A stretch of 64,000 nucleotides of DNA from CADDZP01 sp035948135 (lineage in GTDB: Bacteria > Actinomycetota > Acidimicrobiia > Acidimicrobiales > AC-14): contig DASZJL010000025.1 of the NCBI GenBank assembly GCA_035948135.1, positions 3,243 to 67,242 on the forward strand, in the 5' to 3' direction. This document shows positions 1 through 9,944 of the stretch, piece after piece. Made by a program: the position numbers and the translations under genes. The notes beneath the pieces were generated by a model that made no database searches, was not told the DNA's origin, and saw only the letters and a list, made by a program, of their open reading frames with translations. Position 1 is the stretch's first letter; the number at the start of each line of letters is the position of its first letter.

Positions 1-796
1 GGAGCAACAAGAACATGCCGAACAGGCCCACGTGAAGGACCCAGAGGGCGCGGTACCAGCCCAGGTGCTCGCCCGAGAGGAGCGTCGACAGGTTGTAGCC
101 GACGAAGCGCCATTGCTCCCACGAGGGGTGACCGATGGCGGAGATGTGCAGGGCCTCGATGACGAAGCCCGTCAACGGCAGGATCAGGAACATGCCGAGG
201 ATGACGTGGTCCTCGGGTCGGGTCTTGGACCGGATGCGGTACGGCCGGGCGATGTACCTGCGGGCGATGGCCCAGGCCACGCCGAGGGTGAACATGACGC
301 CGACGGCGTCGGCGAACGCTCCATACGCCTGGTAGGTCGTGCCGTGCAGGAACTTCAGCGACTCGGGGGCCTGCTCCTGGATCTGGCTGATGATGGTGAC
401 GATGAACAGCCCGATGAAACCGAAGTAGATGAGTGAGTGCATCACGCCGGCTGCGGGGTCGCGCAGCAGGGTGCGCATGTAGAGGCCGTCCCGCAGGTCC
501 TTGGCCCGACGCTCCACGTTGTTACGGGTCGTCGACCGGTTCTCGGGCTTGCCCCGAGTCCAGTTCCTGATGCGGAGGGAGAACAGGTAGCCGCAGGCGA
601 AGAAGAGGATGGCGACCGTGGCGTAGAACAGCGTGCGCAGGGCGTAGGGGATGTGGATGAACGTCTGGCGCTGGATCGTCGAGTGGTCGTCGAACTTGAG
701 GATCGACGCGACGACGTCCGACGCGATCAGGGCCAGGAACCAGAACAGCCCCAGGGCGATGGCGATGTGATGCGGCTTGATACGGAGACGTCGCAC
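1..796 (-). CDS. Membrane Fe-S oxidoreductase, N-terminal part (HdrE/NarI-like), partial
   Basis: The window cuts this gene: 265 residues from a GTG start are visible and the rest lies outside. About six membrane helices can be read (roughly residues 11-32, 51-73, 119-138, 157-177, 197-217 and 248-265). The pattern RDPAAGVMH near 113-120 followed by a helix, a second loop ending in ARRYIARPYR, and LTGFVIEAL near 208-216 is what the NarI/HdrE-like membrane domain looks like at the front of actinobacterial (Fe-S)-binding reductases. In that family a CCG-type Fe-S domain follows, but here it would lie off the window. The likely role is electron transfer between the quinone pool and a soluble partner. 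The start is uncertain because the frame is open further upstream and no good ribosome site is seen. Confidence 0.65.
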   Translation of the reverse strand, partial: MRRLRIKPHHIAIALGLFWFLALIASDVVASILKFDDHSTIQRQTFIHIPYALRTLFYATVAILFFACGYLFSLRIRNWTRGKPENRSTTRNNVERRAKDLRDGLYMRTLLRDPAAGVMHSLIYFGFIGLFIVTIISQIQEQAPESLKFLHGTTYQAYGAFADAVGVMFTLGVAWAIARRYIARPYRIRSKTRPEDHVILGMFLILPLTGFVIEALHISAIGHPSWEQWRFVGYNLSTLLSGEHLGWYRALWVLHVGLFGMFLLL

Positions 797-843
797 GGCC
801 CGGAAAGTAGTTCGCCGCCCGCACGGGGGCGGAACTCGGCCCC

Positions 844-1278
844 TTAGTGGCTGTACGCCTTGGCGTCGGCCTCGCGGAGGCGCTGGGCCATCGACATCAG
901 GAGCTTGTGGGCCATCGTCGGCACCTCGTCGATGACGCCCGCGAACTCGCGCTGGCCGAGGACGAGCACCTCCATGTCGTCCTTGGCGATGACCGAGGCC
1001 GACCGGGGGCCGCGGTCGAGCAGGGCGAGCTCACCGAAGTACTGGCCGGGGCCGAGCTTGGCGATCTCCTTCTTCCCGCGCTTGACCGACGCGTTGCCGT
1101 TGACGATGAGGAAGAACTCGTGGCCGGGCTTGCCTTCTTCGACGAGCACCTTGCCCTTGGGAACCTCCACGTCATCGGTGGCGCGGGCGATTGTCTGCAG
1201 TTCCTTCTTCGAGCACGCCGAGAAGAGCGGCACTTTCGCAAGGTGCTCGAGGTACTGATCTTTCCGGCGCAGCGGCAT
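844..1278 (-). CDS. Cyclic nucleotide-binding domain protein (Crp/CAP-like sensor without HTH)
   Basis: This 144-residue protein is essentially one cNMP-binding domain. The phosphate-binding cassette is intact in form, FGELALL followed by GPRSASV, with the Glu and Arg that normally contact the cyclic nucleotide. No helix-turn-helix follows, so it is not a complete Crp-type transcription factor. It may act as a stand-alone sensor or regulate a partner protein. I chose the ATG at 1278 (MPLRRKD) rather than the upstream in-frame ATG at 1317, because a TATGAT box lies exactly 7 nt before it on the minus strand, the spacing of a leaderless promoter. It is divergent from the phosphoglycerate mutase gene. 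A cyclase gene lies at 6693, but a functional link is only inference. Confidence 0.8.
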   Translation of the reverse strand: MPLRRKDQYLEHLAKVPLFSACSKKELQTIARATDDVEVPKGKVLVEEGKPGHEFFLIVNGNASVKRGKKEIAKLGPGQYFGELALLDRGPRSASVIAKDDMEVLVLGQREFAGVIDEVPTMAHKLLMSMAQRLREADAKAYSH

Positions 1279-1285
1279 GGCGGGG

Positions 1286-1308
1286 ATCATAACGACGGGC
1301 CGTAGGCT
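1286..1308. promoter_or_regulatory. Overlapping divergent leaderless promoters for the CNB protein and apgM
   Basis: On the minus strand TATGAT (1286-1291) is followed by 7 nt and the ATG at 1278. On the plus strand TAGGCT (1303-1308) is followed by 7 nt and the ATG at 1316. Both fit an actinobacterial TANNNT -10 box whose transcript would begin at or next to the start codon. Neither -35 region is close to TTGACA. The two RNA polymerase footprints would overlap, so the genes may be expressed in competition. Confidence 0.55.
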
Positions 1309-1315
1309 CGTGCTC

Positions 1316-2518
1316 ATGGGTGGTCTCGACCTTTCGACGTTGGTTCAGCCGGCCGATACGCGCATCGTGCTCGTCGTCATGGACGGGCTCGGCGGGTACG
1401 CCACGACGGCGAGAGGCAGCGAGCTGGAGGAAGCCGAGACGCCGAACCTCGACCGGCTGGCGACGGAAGGCTCGACCGGCTTGGTTGAGCCCGTCGGCCC
1501 CGGCATCACGCCCGGGTCGGGCCCTGGTCACCTCGGGCTGTTCGGCTACGACCCCCTCGAGTACGAGCTCGGCCGGGGCGCCCTCTCGGCGGCCGGCCTC
1601 GACGTCGAGCTCAAGCCTGGCGACGTTGCGGCGCGCGGCAACCTGGCCACCCTCGACGGGAAGGGGAACGTCACCGACCGCCGCGCAGGGCGCATCCCCG
1701 ACGACGAGGCGGGGGCCGTCGTGGACAAGCTGCGGGCCGGCATCAGCATCGACGGTGTCGAGGTCGTGCTCGTCCCCGAGGCCCAGCACCGGGTGCTCGT
1801 GGTGCTCCGCGGCGACGGACTCGACGCCCGCGTCACCGACACCGATCCCCAGGCCACCGGCGTCCCCCCGCTGGCGCCCGAGGCCAAGGTCCCCGACGCC
1901 AAGCGCGCCGCAGAGGTCGTCGCCGAGCTCGACACCCAGGTGGGCAAGCTGCTGGTGGACGAGCCCAAGGCCAACGCCCTCCTCCTCCGCGGCTTCGACT
2001 CGCACCGCGAGCTGCCGTCGATGCAGCAGCGCTACGGCGTGAACCCCGCCGCGGTCGCCATTTATCCGATGTACCGGGGCATCGCTCGCCTCGTCGGCAT
2101 GGAGGTGTTGCCGAAGCCCGCAGACCTCGACGGCCAGGTCGCCCAGCTGAAAGAGCAGTGGGACCGCTTCGACTACTTCTTCCTGCACCACAAGTACACG
2201 GACTCGGCCGGCGAGGACGGCGACTTCGACCGCAAGGTGGCCGCGATCGAGACCCTCGACGCCGCCATTCCCGCCATCGTCGACCTGGGCCCCGACGTCA
2301 TCGTCGTCACCGGCGACCACGCCACGCCCAGCCAGATGGCTGCCCACTCCTGGCATCCGGTGCCGGCCCTCATGTGGGGGGACCGGGTGGGCCGAGATGC
2401 CACGGAACGCTTCGGCGAGCGCTGGTGCGCCGGCGGGATGCTCGGCCTCCGCCCGACCAAGGACCTCATGCCGGTCGCCCTGGCCGCCGCCGGCCGCCTG
2501 GCCAAATACGGCGCCTGA
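1316..2518 (+). CDS. apgM: 2,3-bisphosphoglycerate-independent phosphoglycerate mutase, archaeal (ApgM) type
   Basis: This 400-residue enzyme interconverts 3- and 2-phosphoglycerate in glycolysis. Family marks are the metal-binding VVMDGLGG near the N-terminus, the PGSGPGHLGLFGYDP stretch that carries the serine region, the PKADLLLRGF-like segment (here KANALLLRGFDSH), and the C-terminal metal motifs VTGDHATPS and HSWHPVP of the alkaline phosphatase superfamily. Length matches ApgM (about 400) rather than GpmI (about 510). I start it at the ATG at 1316 and not the in-frame ATG at 1277, because a TAGGCT -10 box sits 7 nt upstream of 1316 and homology begins there. A perfect inverted repeat follows the stop codon. 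Confidence 0.9.
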   Translation: MGGLDLSTLVQPADTRIVLVVMDGLGGYATTARGSELEEAETPNLDRLATEGSTGLVEPVGPGITPGSGPGHLGLFGYDPLEYELGRGALSAAGLDVELKPGDVAARGNLATLDGKGNVTDRRAGRIPDDEAGAVVDKLRAGISIDGVEVVLVPEAQHRVLVVLRGDGLDARVTDTDPQATGVPPLAPEAKVPDAKRAAEVVAELDTQVGKLLVDEPKANALLLRGFDSHRELPSMQQRYGVNPAAVAIYPMYRGIARLVGMEVLPKPADLDGQVAQLKEQWDRFDYFFLHHKYTDSAGEDGDFDRKVAAIETLDAAIPAIVDLGPDVIVVTGDHATPSQMAAHSWHPVPALMWGDRVGRDATERFGERWCAGGMLGLRPTKDLMPVALAAAGRLAKYGA

Positions 2519-2523
2519 GAAGG

Positions 2524-2577
2524 GCATTCTGAGGGTGGAAACCCGCCCTGGGATGTCGATTTCCACCCTCAGAATGC
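2524..2577. repeat. Perfect 18-bp inverted repeat (hairpin) between apgM and dnaK
   Basis: Arms 2524-2541 and 2560-2577 are perfectly complementary (the left arm starts GCATTCTGAGGG) around an 18-nt spacer. No T-run follows, so it is not a textbook Rho-independent terminator. It lies 6 bp after the apgM stop and about 35 bp before the HAIR-like site of dnaK. It may work as a bidirectional terminator or barrier, or as a large operator. Confidence 0.7.
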
Positions 2578-2611
2578 GGAGGTAGTGGGGAATAGGCCGG
2601 GTCTCCGGGGC

Positions 2612-2642
2612 CTTGATACGATCGGACTCAACTTTTCAGAGT
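2612..2642 (+). promoter_or_regulatory. HAIR-like HspR operator overlapping the dnaK promoter
   Basis: 2612-2632 reads CTTGATA-N7-ACTCAAC. The HspR consensus HAIR (known from Streptomyces and mycobacteria) is CTTGAGT-N7-ACTCAAG, so 11 of 14 positions match with exactly the right spacing. A possible -35 TTGATA (2613-2618) lies inside it and a possible -10 CAGAGT (2637-2642) follows after 18 bp, so bound repressor would block the polymerase. The hspR gene is the fourth gene of the operon that starts here, giving the classic autoregulatory loop. The promoter hexamers are less certain than the operator. Confidence 0.6.
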
Positions 2643-2679
2643 CTCAGATCGCATACTCAGCATCCGGAGGAATACGAAC

Positions 2680-4518
<1,839 letters not shown>

Positions 4519-4521
4519 GCC

Positions 4522-5127
4522 ATGGCCGGCTCCCGTCCGGAGTCGACGGATCGTCCGCAGTCGACGGGTCCTGTCCCTCCGGGGACCCCTCCCGCCGCCG
4601 CCACCCCAGAGGGGACCCCGACGGCGGCGGGTCCCTCCCCCACGGGCCACCCGTCGACTGCTCCATCGCCTTCCGGCGATGTCGCCGCGGCCGAGGCCGC
4701 GGTCGAAAAGGACATCGACATTGCTCGCATCGCGCGGGAGCGGGATGATTACCTCGACGCGTTGAAGCGGCTGCAGGCCGACTTCGAGAACTACAAGAAG
4801 CGCATCCTCAAGCAGCAGACCGAGCACCTCGAGCGGGCCGCCGAGGGCCTGGTGGAGAAGCTCCTCCCCGTCCTCGACACCTTCGACCTGGCGATCGCCC
4901 ACGGCGGCGAGGGGCTCGACCAGGTGCAGGGTCAGCTCATCGGCGCCCTGGAGAAGGAGGGCCTCGAGCGCATCGACCCGGTCGGCAAGCCCTTCGATCC
5001 CAACGAGAGCGACGCGGTCGCCCACGAGCCCGGCGACGGTGAGCCGGTTGTGTCCGAAGTCATGCGGACGGGCTACCGCTTCAAGGGCAAGCTGTTACGG
5101 CCGGCCATGGTGAAGGTCAAGGGGTAA
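4522..5127 (+). CDS. grpE: Nucleotide exchange factor GrpE
   Basis: This 201-residue cofactor releases ADP from DnaK. Residues 1 to about 55 are a Pro/Thr/Ser-rich, probably disordered tail. A long coiled-coil helix follows (RERDDYLDALKRLQADFENY, then KKRILKQQTEHL), the typical GrpE dimerisation stalk. The C-terminal beta domain carries GKPFDPNESDAV and VSEVMRTGYRFKGKLLRPAMVKV, the classical end of the GrpE signature. It lies 3 bp after dnaK and 4 bp before dnaJ, so it is translated from the same mRNA. The only unusual point is the long low-complexity N-terminus, which is common in actinobacteria. Confidence 0.96.
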   Translation: MAGSRPESTDRPQSTGPVPPGTPPAAATPEGTPTAAGPSPTGHPSTAPSPSGDVAAAEAAVEKDIDIARIARERDDYLDALKRLQADFENYKKRILKQQTEHLERAAEGLVEKLLPVLDTFDLAIAHGGEGLDQVQGQLIGALEKEGLERIDPVGKPFDPNESDAVAHEPGDGEPVVSEVMRTGYRFKGKLLRPAMVKVKG

Positions 5128-5131
5128 CCGC

Positions 5132-6301
5132 ATGGCCGCGCAGCCCCAGCGCGAGTGGTTCGAGAAGGATTACTACAAGGTCCTCGGTGTGGCGGAGACA
5201 GCCACCGACAAGGAGATCCGGCGCGCCTACCGGAAGTTGGCCAAGGAGCATCACCCCGACTCCAACCCCGGCCACGAGGAGACGTTCAAGGAGATCTCCG
5301 CCGCTTACGACGTCCTCTCCGACGACGAGAAGCGCAAGGCCTACGACGAGGTCCGCCGCCTCGGCCCCATGGCCGGCGGCTTTGGTCCCGGTGGCGGGGG
5401 CTTCGGCGCGGGTGCTGGCGCGCCCGGCGGGGGCCCAGGCGGGTTCACCTTCACCACCGAGGACCTCGGCGACATGGGTGGCCTCGGCGACCTGTTCGGC
5501 AACCTCTTCGGGGGTGGGGGCGGCATGGGTGGCCGTCGCCGTGGACAGACGGTCGGCCCTCGGCGGGGCGACGACCTCGAGACCGAGCTGCACCTGTCGT
5601 TCCTCGACGCCGTCAACGGCGTCACGACCACCGTGAACCTCACCAGCGAGATGGCGTGTCACACCTGCCACGGCAGCGGGGCCGCGCCGGGCACGATGCC
5701 AGTCGTCTGCCCGACGTGCGGCGGGCGCGGGGCAGTCGAGGACAACCAGGGGCCGTTCTCGTTCAGCCGGGCCTGTCCGCACTGCAACGGCAGGGGCACG
5801 ATCGTCGAGTCGCCGTGCCCGACGTGCAAGGGCTCGGGCGTGGAGCGCCGTCCCCGGCAGGTCAAGGTCCGCATCCCGGCCGGTGTCGACGACGGCCAGC
5901 GCATCAGGCTGAAGGGCCGCGGAGGCGCAGGCCGGAACGGCGGTCCGCCGGGCGACCTCTACGTGGTCGTCCACGTGTCATCGCACGACCTTTTCAACCG
6001 CAAGGGCAAGGACCTGCTGCTCACGGTGCCCCTCACGTTCCCCGAGGCGGCGCTGGGCGCGGAGATCAAGGTGCCGACCCTCGACGGTGGGCCCGTCACC
6101 CTCAAGATCCCGGCCGGCACGCGCTCGGGACGCACGTTCCGGGTCAAGGGCCGCGGCGTTCCCGTCAGCAAGGGCGCCGGTGACCTGCTCGTCACCACCG
6201 AGGTCGCGGTGCCGGCCAAGCTCACGGCCGAGCAGCGCGAGGCGGTCGAGACCCTGGCCGAGTCCACCAAGGAATCACCGAGAGCACATCTGGGCGTTTG
6301 A
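5132..6301 (+). CDS. dnaJ: Chaperone protein DnaJ (type I Hsp40)
   Basis: This 389-residue co-chaperone delivers substrates to DnaK and stimulates its ATPase. The J domain occupies about residues 9-75 with the catalytic HPD (KEHHPDSNPGHEE). A long glycine/phenylalanine-rich linker follows (about 83-140). Four zinc-binding CxxCxGxG repeats can be read: CHTCHGSG, CPTCGGRG, CPHCNGRG and CPTCKGSG. The C-terminal substrate-binding domain contains GVDDGQRIRLKGRG and the later RTFRVKGRGVP. All parts of a full type I DnaJ are present. The stop codon is 1 nt before the hspR start, so the repressor is made from the same message. Confidence 0.97.
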   Translation: MAAQPQREWFEKDYYKVLGVAETATDKEIRRAYRKLAKEHHPDSNPGHEETFKEISAAYDVLSDDEKRKAYDEVRRLGPMAGGFGPGGGGFGAGAGAPGGGPGGFTFTTEDLGDMGGLGDLFGNLFGGGGGMGGRRRGQTVGPRRGDDLETELHLSFLDAVNGVTTTVNLTSEMACHTCHGSGAAPGTMPVVCPTCGGRGAVEDNQGPFSFSRACPHCNGRGTIVESPCPTCKGSGVERRPRQVKVRIPAGVDDGQRIRLKGRGGAGRNGGPPGDLYVVVHVSSHDLFNRKGKDLLLTVPLTFPEAALGAEIKVPTLDGGPVTLKIPAGTRSGRTFRVKGRGVPVSKGAGDLLVTTEVAVPAKLTAEQREAVETLAESTKESPRAHLGV

Positions 6302-6302
6302 G

Positions 6303-6683
6303 ATGGCGGACCGGAGCACCAAGAAGGGCTTGTACGTCATCTCGGTGGCGGCCGAGCTCGCGGGCGTGCACCCGCAGACCCTGCGCATCTACGAGCGCCG
6401 CGGCCTGCTCGACCCCGCCCGCACGGTCGGCGGAAGCCGCCGCTACAGCGATCGCGACATCGAGCGTCTGCGGCGCATTCAGAACCTCACGAGCGCGGGA
6501 TTGAATCTGGCCGGCGTGAAGTTGGTGATGGAGATGGAGGACGAGGTGCGGCGACTCCGCCGCGAGCTCGATCGCACGCGCGAAGAGGCGCGCGAGGCCG
6601 TCGAGCGCACCCACCGCCAGTACCGCCGCGACCTGGTGCCCCTCAAGCAGTCGCCCGTCCGATACCGCAGCGGCCGGGTGTAG
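6303..6683 (+). CDS. hspR: Heat-shock repressor HspR, MerR family
   Basis: This 126-residue DNA-binding repressor shuts off the dnaK operon by binding HAIR sites, with DnaK acting as co-repressor in the species where it was studied. The N-terminal winged helix-turn-helix reads YVISVAAELAGVHPQTLRIY then ERRGLLDPARTVGGSRRYSD, near-identical to the HspR/MerR pattern. A dimerising coiled coil follows (about residues 70-105, rich in E and R), and a basic tail ends the protein. There is no cysteine metal site of the MerR type. It starts 1 nt after the dnaJ stop, the usual position. The candidate target is the element at 2612-2632. Any binding at clpB (14410) is not supported by a clear site. Confidence 0.94.
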   Translation: MADRSTKKGLYVISVAAELAGVHPQTLRIYERRGLLDPARTVGGSRRYSDRDIERLRRIQNLTSAGLNLAGVKLVMEMEDEVRRLRRELDRTREEAREAVERTHRQYRRDLVPLKQSPVRYRSGRV

Positions 6684-6692
6684 ATACTTCTC

Positions 6693-9600
6693 ATGGCGGT
6701 TTGCGGGAGCTGCGGAGCGGACAACCCAGGGGGGTTCCGGTTCTGCGGGTCCTGCGGCACGGCGCTCGGTGGGCCCGGGTGCCCCTCCTGCGGCTTCGTC
6801 AACCCGGCCGGCCAGCACTTTTGCGGCCAGTGCGGCTTCCGCCTCGGCGAAGAGGGTGCGCCCGCCGCGCCGCGTGCCACATCGTCCCCGGGCGAACGCA
6901 AGCTGGCCACGATTCTCTTCGCCGACGTCGTCGGGTTCACGTCGCTGTCGGAGAACACCGACCCCGAGGCCGTGGCGCGCACCGTCGACGCCGCCTTCCG
7001 GCGCATGGCCGAGGTGGTCGAGAGCCACGGCGGCACCGTCGACAAGTACCTGGGCGACGCCCTCATGGCTGTGTTCGGCGTGCCCGTCGCCCACGACGAC
7101 GACGCCGAGCGGGCGGTGGCCGCCGCCCTGGCAATGCGCGAGCTCGGGGGCGACCTGGCGTTTTCCATCGGCATCAACAGTGGCGAGGTGATGGCCACCG
7201 CGGTCGGCCGCGACGGCGACGTCACCGTGATCGGCGACGCCGTCAATGTGGCGGCCCGGCTCGAGAAGGCGGCCGCCGGCGGCGAGGTGCTGGTCGGTCC
7301 TTTGACCGCCGAGCTGGCCACGGGCGGTATCGCCTTCCGGGAGCGCCAGCCCGTGATCCTCAAGGGCAAGCGAGATCCGGTCCCGGTCTTCGAGGTGCTC
7401 GGCCTGCGCCATGGCGGCCCGGCCGCGGCCGTCGAGCAACCGCCGCTTGTCGGCCGCGACGACGATCTGGCGTTCCTGCGGGCCCAGTGGCGGCGGGTGG
7501 TGCGCGACGAGCGGGCCTTGGTGGTCCTCGTCACCGGCGAGGCCGGCATGGGCAAGACCAGGCTCCTCGAGGAGCTCGAAGCCGAGATCGCGGACGAGGC
7601 CGCCGTTGCGCACACCCGCTATCCGGCCTACGGCGGGATGGGCGGGCCCCAGGTGGCCAGAGACATCGCCGAGCAACTCGGTCCGATGGGGGAGATGGAG
7701 ATCGACGTGCGCGTGAAGTCGGTCGGCGGCGAGATCGATCCGTCGCTGCACGACCTCGACCCCGAGTCGTTCCGGCAGGAGCAGCTGTGGGCCTACCGGC
7801 GCTACCTCGAGTCCAAGGCCGCCGAGCAACCGGTCCTCATCGTCATCGACGACATCCACCGCTCCGGTGAGGAGACGCTCGAGCTCCTGGGCGCGCTGAT
7901 GGCGCGCGTCGTCGAGGTGCCGGTGATGCTGGCTCTCGCGGGGCGCCCCGACGACTGGATGGCGCGTTTCCCGGGCTCGACCACCGTGCGGCTGGCGCCG
8001 CTGAGCCCGACCGACAGCGAGGCGTTGGTGATGGCGCTGCTCCCGGCCGGCGTCGAGCCCGGCGCGGAAGCGACCTCCCTCGTCGAGCGCGGTACGGGCA
8101 ATCCCCTGTACCTGCGGGAGCTGGTCGCAGTGGTGTGTGCCACCAGCAGCGCCGCGGCCTCGCTCCCGCCCACCTTGCAGGCCATCCTCGCCGCCCGGCT
8201 CGATGCTCTTCCGCCCGATCAGAAGGGCGCGATCCAACGGGTGTCGGTGCTGGGTGACGTGGCCATGGAGGACCAGGTCGCCATGCTCGGGCTCACCGAG
8301 CCGGCGTCCGCCCTCCGCAGTCTGGTGGCGGCTGGCCTGCTGCGCCAGCGTCAGGACGAGTGCTACGAGGTCGCCGACCCGCTGTTGCGCGAGGTCGCGT
8401 ACGAGACGCTGCCGCGCCAGGTGCGGGGCGAGTGGCACCGGCGGGCATCCGAGGTCGTGACGGACAACGTTCAGCGAGCCCGCCAGCTCGAGCGGGCTGC
8501 TGGTTACCTGCCCGACGACGAGGGCTTGCAGCGCGAGGCGGCGGAAGCCCTACGCGACGCGGGCGTCGGCTTGCTTGACGGGTATCGGCTCAATGATGGC
8601 ATCGCCCTGTTGCAGAAGGCCGTCGAGCTCGGTGAGCGGGAGCCGGCCGTGCTGCTGCGGCTGGGGTCCAACCTGGCCAACGCCGGCCGCGGCGACGAAG
8701 CGGTCGACGTGCTGGCGAAGCTCGAGGGTCAGCAGCTGACCAACGAGCAGGACGTCGACCGCAACCACATCGAGGTCGTCACCCACATGTTCCGCACGCC
8801 CGAGGACGCCGTCCCCGGCCTGCGGGCGTCAGCGGAGCGGTGGGCCGGCGTCGGCCGCAAGGACAAGCAGGGCTGGGCCCTCTCGAACATGGGTGTCGCT
8901 CTGTTCAACTCCGGCCAGATGCACGAGGCGGCGGAGGCGCTCGAGCGTTCACTGGTGCTGTTCGAGGAGTCGGGCGAAAAGCAGGGCCAGCTCGCGGCCC
9001 AGAGCTTCTTGGCCCTGATCCGGCCCGAGGACCCCCGGGTCACCGACTGGCTGGGTGACGCGCTGCGCCACGCCGAGAAGGTCGGGGACCGTGCCGGCCA
9101 GGTCAACGCCCGCATTCTGCTGGCGTGGCACCACACCTTCCGGTCCTATCTCGGTGGCCCGGCCGACATCGCCATCGCGTACGACTGCGCCGAGCGGGCG
9201 GGCGAGATGGCAGCCGAGCTTCACTTCCCGGAGTTCGAGCTCCACGGCCTCTGCCTGCGCGCTCGGTTCGCGCGTCTCACTGGCCGCATCGCGGACGCGC
9301 AGGCCTTCTGCGCCGCAGCCCGTCGCGTCGAGCAGCCCGGCGACACTGGTGTAGCGCTCCTTGCCAAGGGCGTGGGGTTCATGGTCGACGTCGCCGTCGA
9401 CCCCACCACGCCCGCGCCCGAGGCGTCGTACTCGCCCGACCCGGTGGCGTGGATGGGCTACCTGACGGCCGCCGAGGGTCTGGTGCTGGCCGGCCGTCTC
9501 GATGATGCCGTCGAGATCCTCTCGGACGAGCGGACACTGCCAGCCATGTCTTCGCTCGAGGGGATGAGCCGGGGCTTGCTGCGCGGCATCTGCCTCGTCC

Positions 9601-9896
9601 TCACCGGCCGGCCGGCGGACGCGAGGCCTTTCGCCGAGAGCGCGCGGGCGTCGGCTACTGCGGTCAGGGCTCGTCCGGCGCAGCAGGCGGCAACCGCGGT
9701 GCTGGCGGAGATCGAGGCCCGCACCGGTGACGTCGATGGGGCGGCCGCCCAGTTGCTGGCCGAGGTCGGCGAGACCTCGCCCGATTCGGTGACCGGCGTA
9801 CTGGCCCTGCGGGCCCGGGTCGCGCTCGGCGAAGAGGGCGCGGCAGAGATGCTGCGCACCGCGGTCGCCAATCTCGCCGCGCCCGGCCTTCTGTAG
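6693..9896 (+). CDS. Zinc-ribbon / class III adenylate cyclase / AAA ATPase / TPR multidomain protein
   Basis: This 1067-residue signalling protein has clear modules. Two zinc ribbons open it (Cys 4, 7, 18, 21 and 30, 33, 44, 47). A class III nucleotide cyclase domain spans about 68-235, with metal-binding Asp78 in FADVVGFT and Asp122 in DKYLGDALMAVFG, and IGDAVNVAARLE as the C-terminal signature. An AAA/STAND-like ATPase follows with Walker A GEAGMGKT near 288 and a Walker B-like VLIVIDDIH. The C-terminal half (about 600-1060) is helical, TPR-like repeats. It probably makes cAMP (or cGMP) in response to a protein or nucleotide signal. It lies 9 bp after hspR, so it may ride on the heat-shock message. 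Similar cyclase-ATPase fusions are common in actinobacteria; its input is unknown. Confidence 0.88.
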   Translation: MAVCGSCGADNPGGFRFCGSCGTALGGPGCPSCGFVNPAGQHFCGQCGFRLGEEGAPAAPRATSSPGERKLATILFADVVGFTSLSENTDPEAVARTVDAAFRRMAEVVESHGGTVDKYLGDALMAVFGVPVAHDDDAERAVAAALAMRELGGDLAFSIGINSGEVMATAVGRDGDVTVIGDAVNVAARLEKAAAGGEVLVGPLTAELATGGIAFRERQPVILKGKRDPVPVFEVLGLRHGGPAAAVEQPPLVGRDDDLAFLRAQWRRVVRDERALVVLVTGEAGMGKTRLLEELEAEIADEAAVAHTRYPAYGGMGGPQVARDIAEQLGPMGEMEIDVRVKSVGGEIDPSLHDLDPESFRQEQLWAYRRYLESKAAEQPVLIVIDDIHRSGEETLELLGALMARVVEVPVMLALAGRPDDWMARFPGSTTVRLAPLSPTDSEALVMALLPAGVEPGAEATSLVERGTGNPLYLRELVAVVCATSSAAASLPPTLQAILAARLDALPPDQKGAIQRVSVLGDVAMEDQVAMLGLTEPASALRSLVAAGLLRQRQDECYEVADPLLREVAYETLPRQVRGEWHRRASEVVTDNVQRARQLERAAGYLPDDEGLQREAAEALRDAGVGLLDGYRLNDGIALLQKAVELGEREPAVLLRLGSNLANAGRGDEAVDVLAKLEGQQLTNEQDVDRNHIEVVTHMFRTPEDAVPGLRASAERWAGVGRKDKQGWALSNMGVALFNSGQMHEAAEALERSLVLFEESGEKQGQLAAQSFLALIRPEDPRVTDWLGDALRHAEKVGDRAGQVNARILLAWHHTFRSYLGGPADIAIAYDCAERAGEMAAELHFPEFELHGLCLRARFARLTGRIADAQAFCAAARRVEQPGDTGVALLAKGVGFMVDVAVDPTTPAPEASYSPDPVAWMGYLTAAEGLVLAGRLDDAVEILSDERTLPAMSSLEGMSRGLLRGICLVLTGRPADARPFAESARASATAVRARPAQQAATAVLAEIEARTGDVDGAAAQLLAEVGETSPDSVTGVLALRARVALGEEGAAEMLRTAVANLAAPGLL

Positions 9897-9944
9897 AGTC
9901 ACCTCGCTTGGCATCGCCATCGTCGGCGATCCTTTGATCCTCTC

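Noticed and set aside
1279..1317. N-terminal extension of the cyclic-nucleotide-binding protein to ATG 1317
   Set aside because: It would run through the divergent promoters, and the TATGAT box fits the start at 1278 exactly.
6222..8438. 738-codon open frame on the minus strand
   Set aside because: Antisense to hspR and the cyclase gene, which have clear family motifs on the plus strand.
9913..9930. Small hairpin ATCGCC/GGCGAT before the flavoprotein gene
   Set aside because: Six base pairs with a 6-nt loop are expected by chance in this GC content, and no T-run follows.
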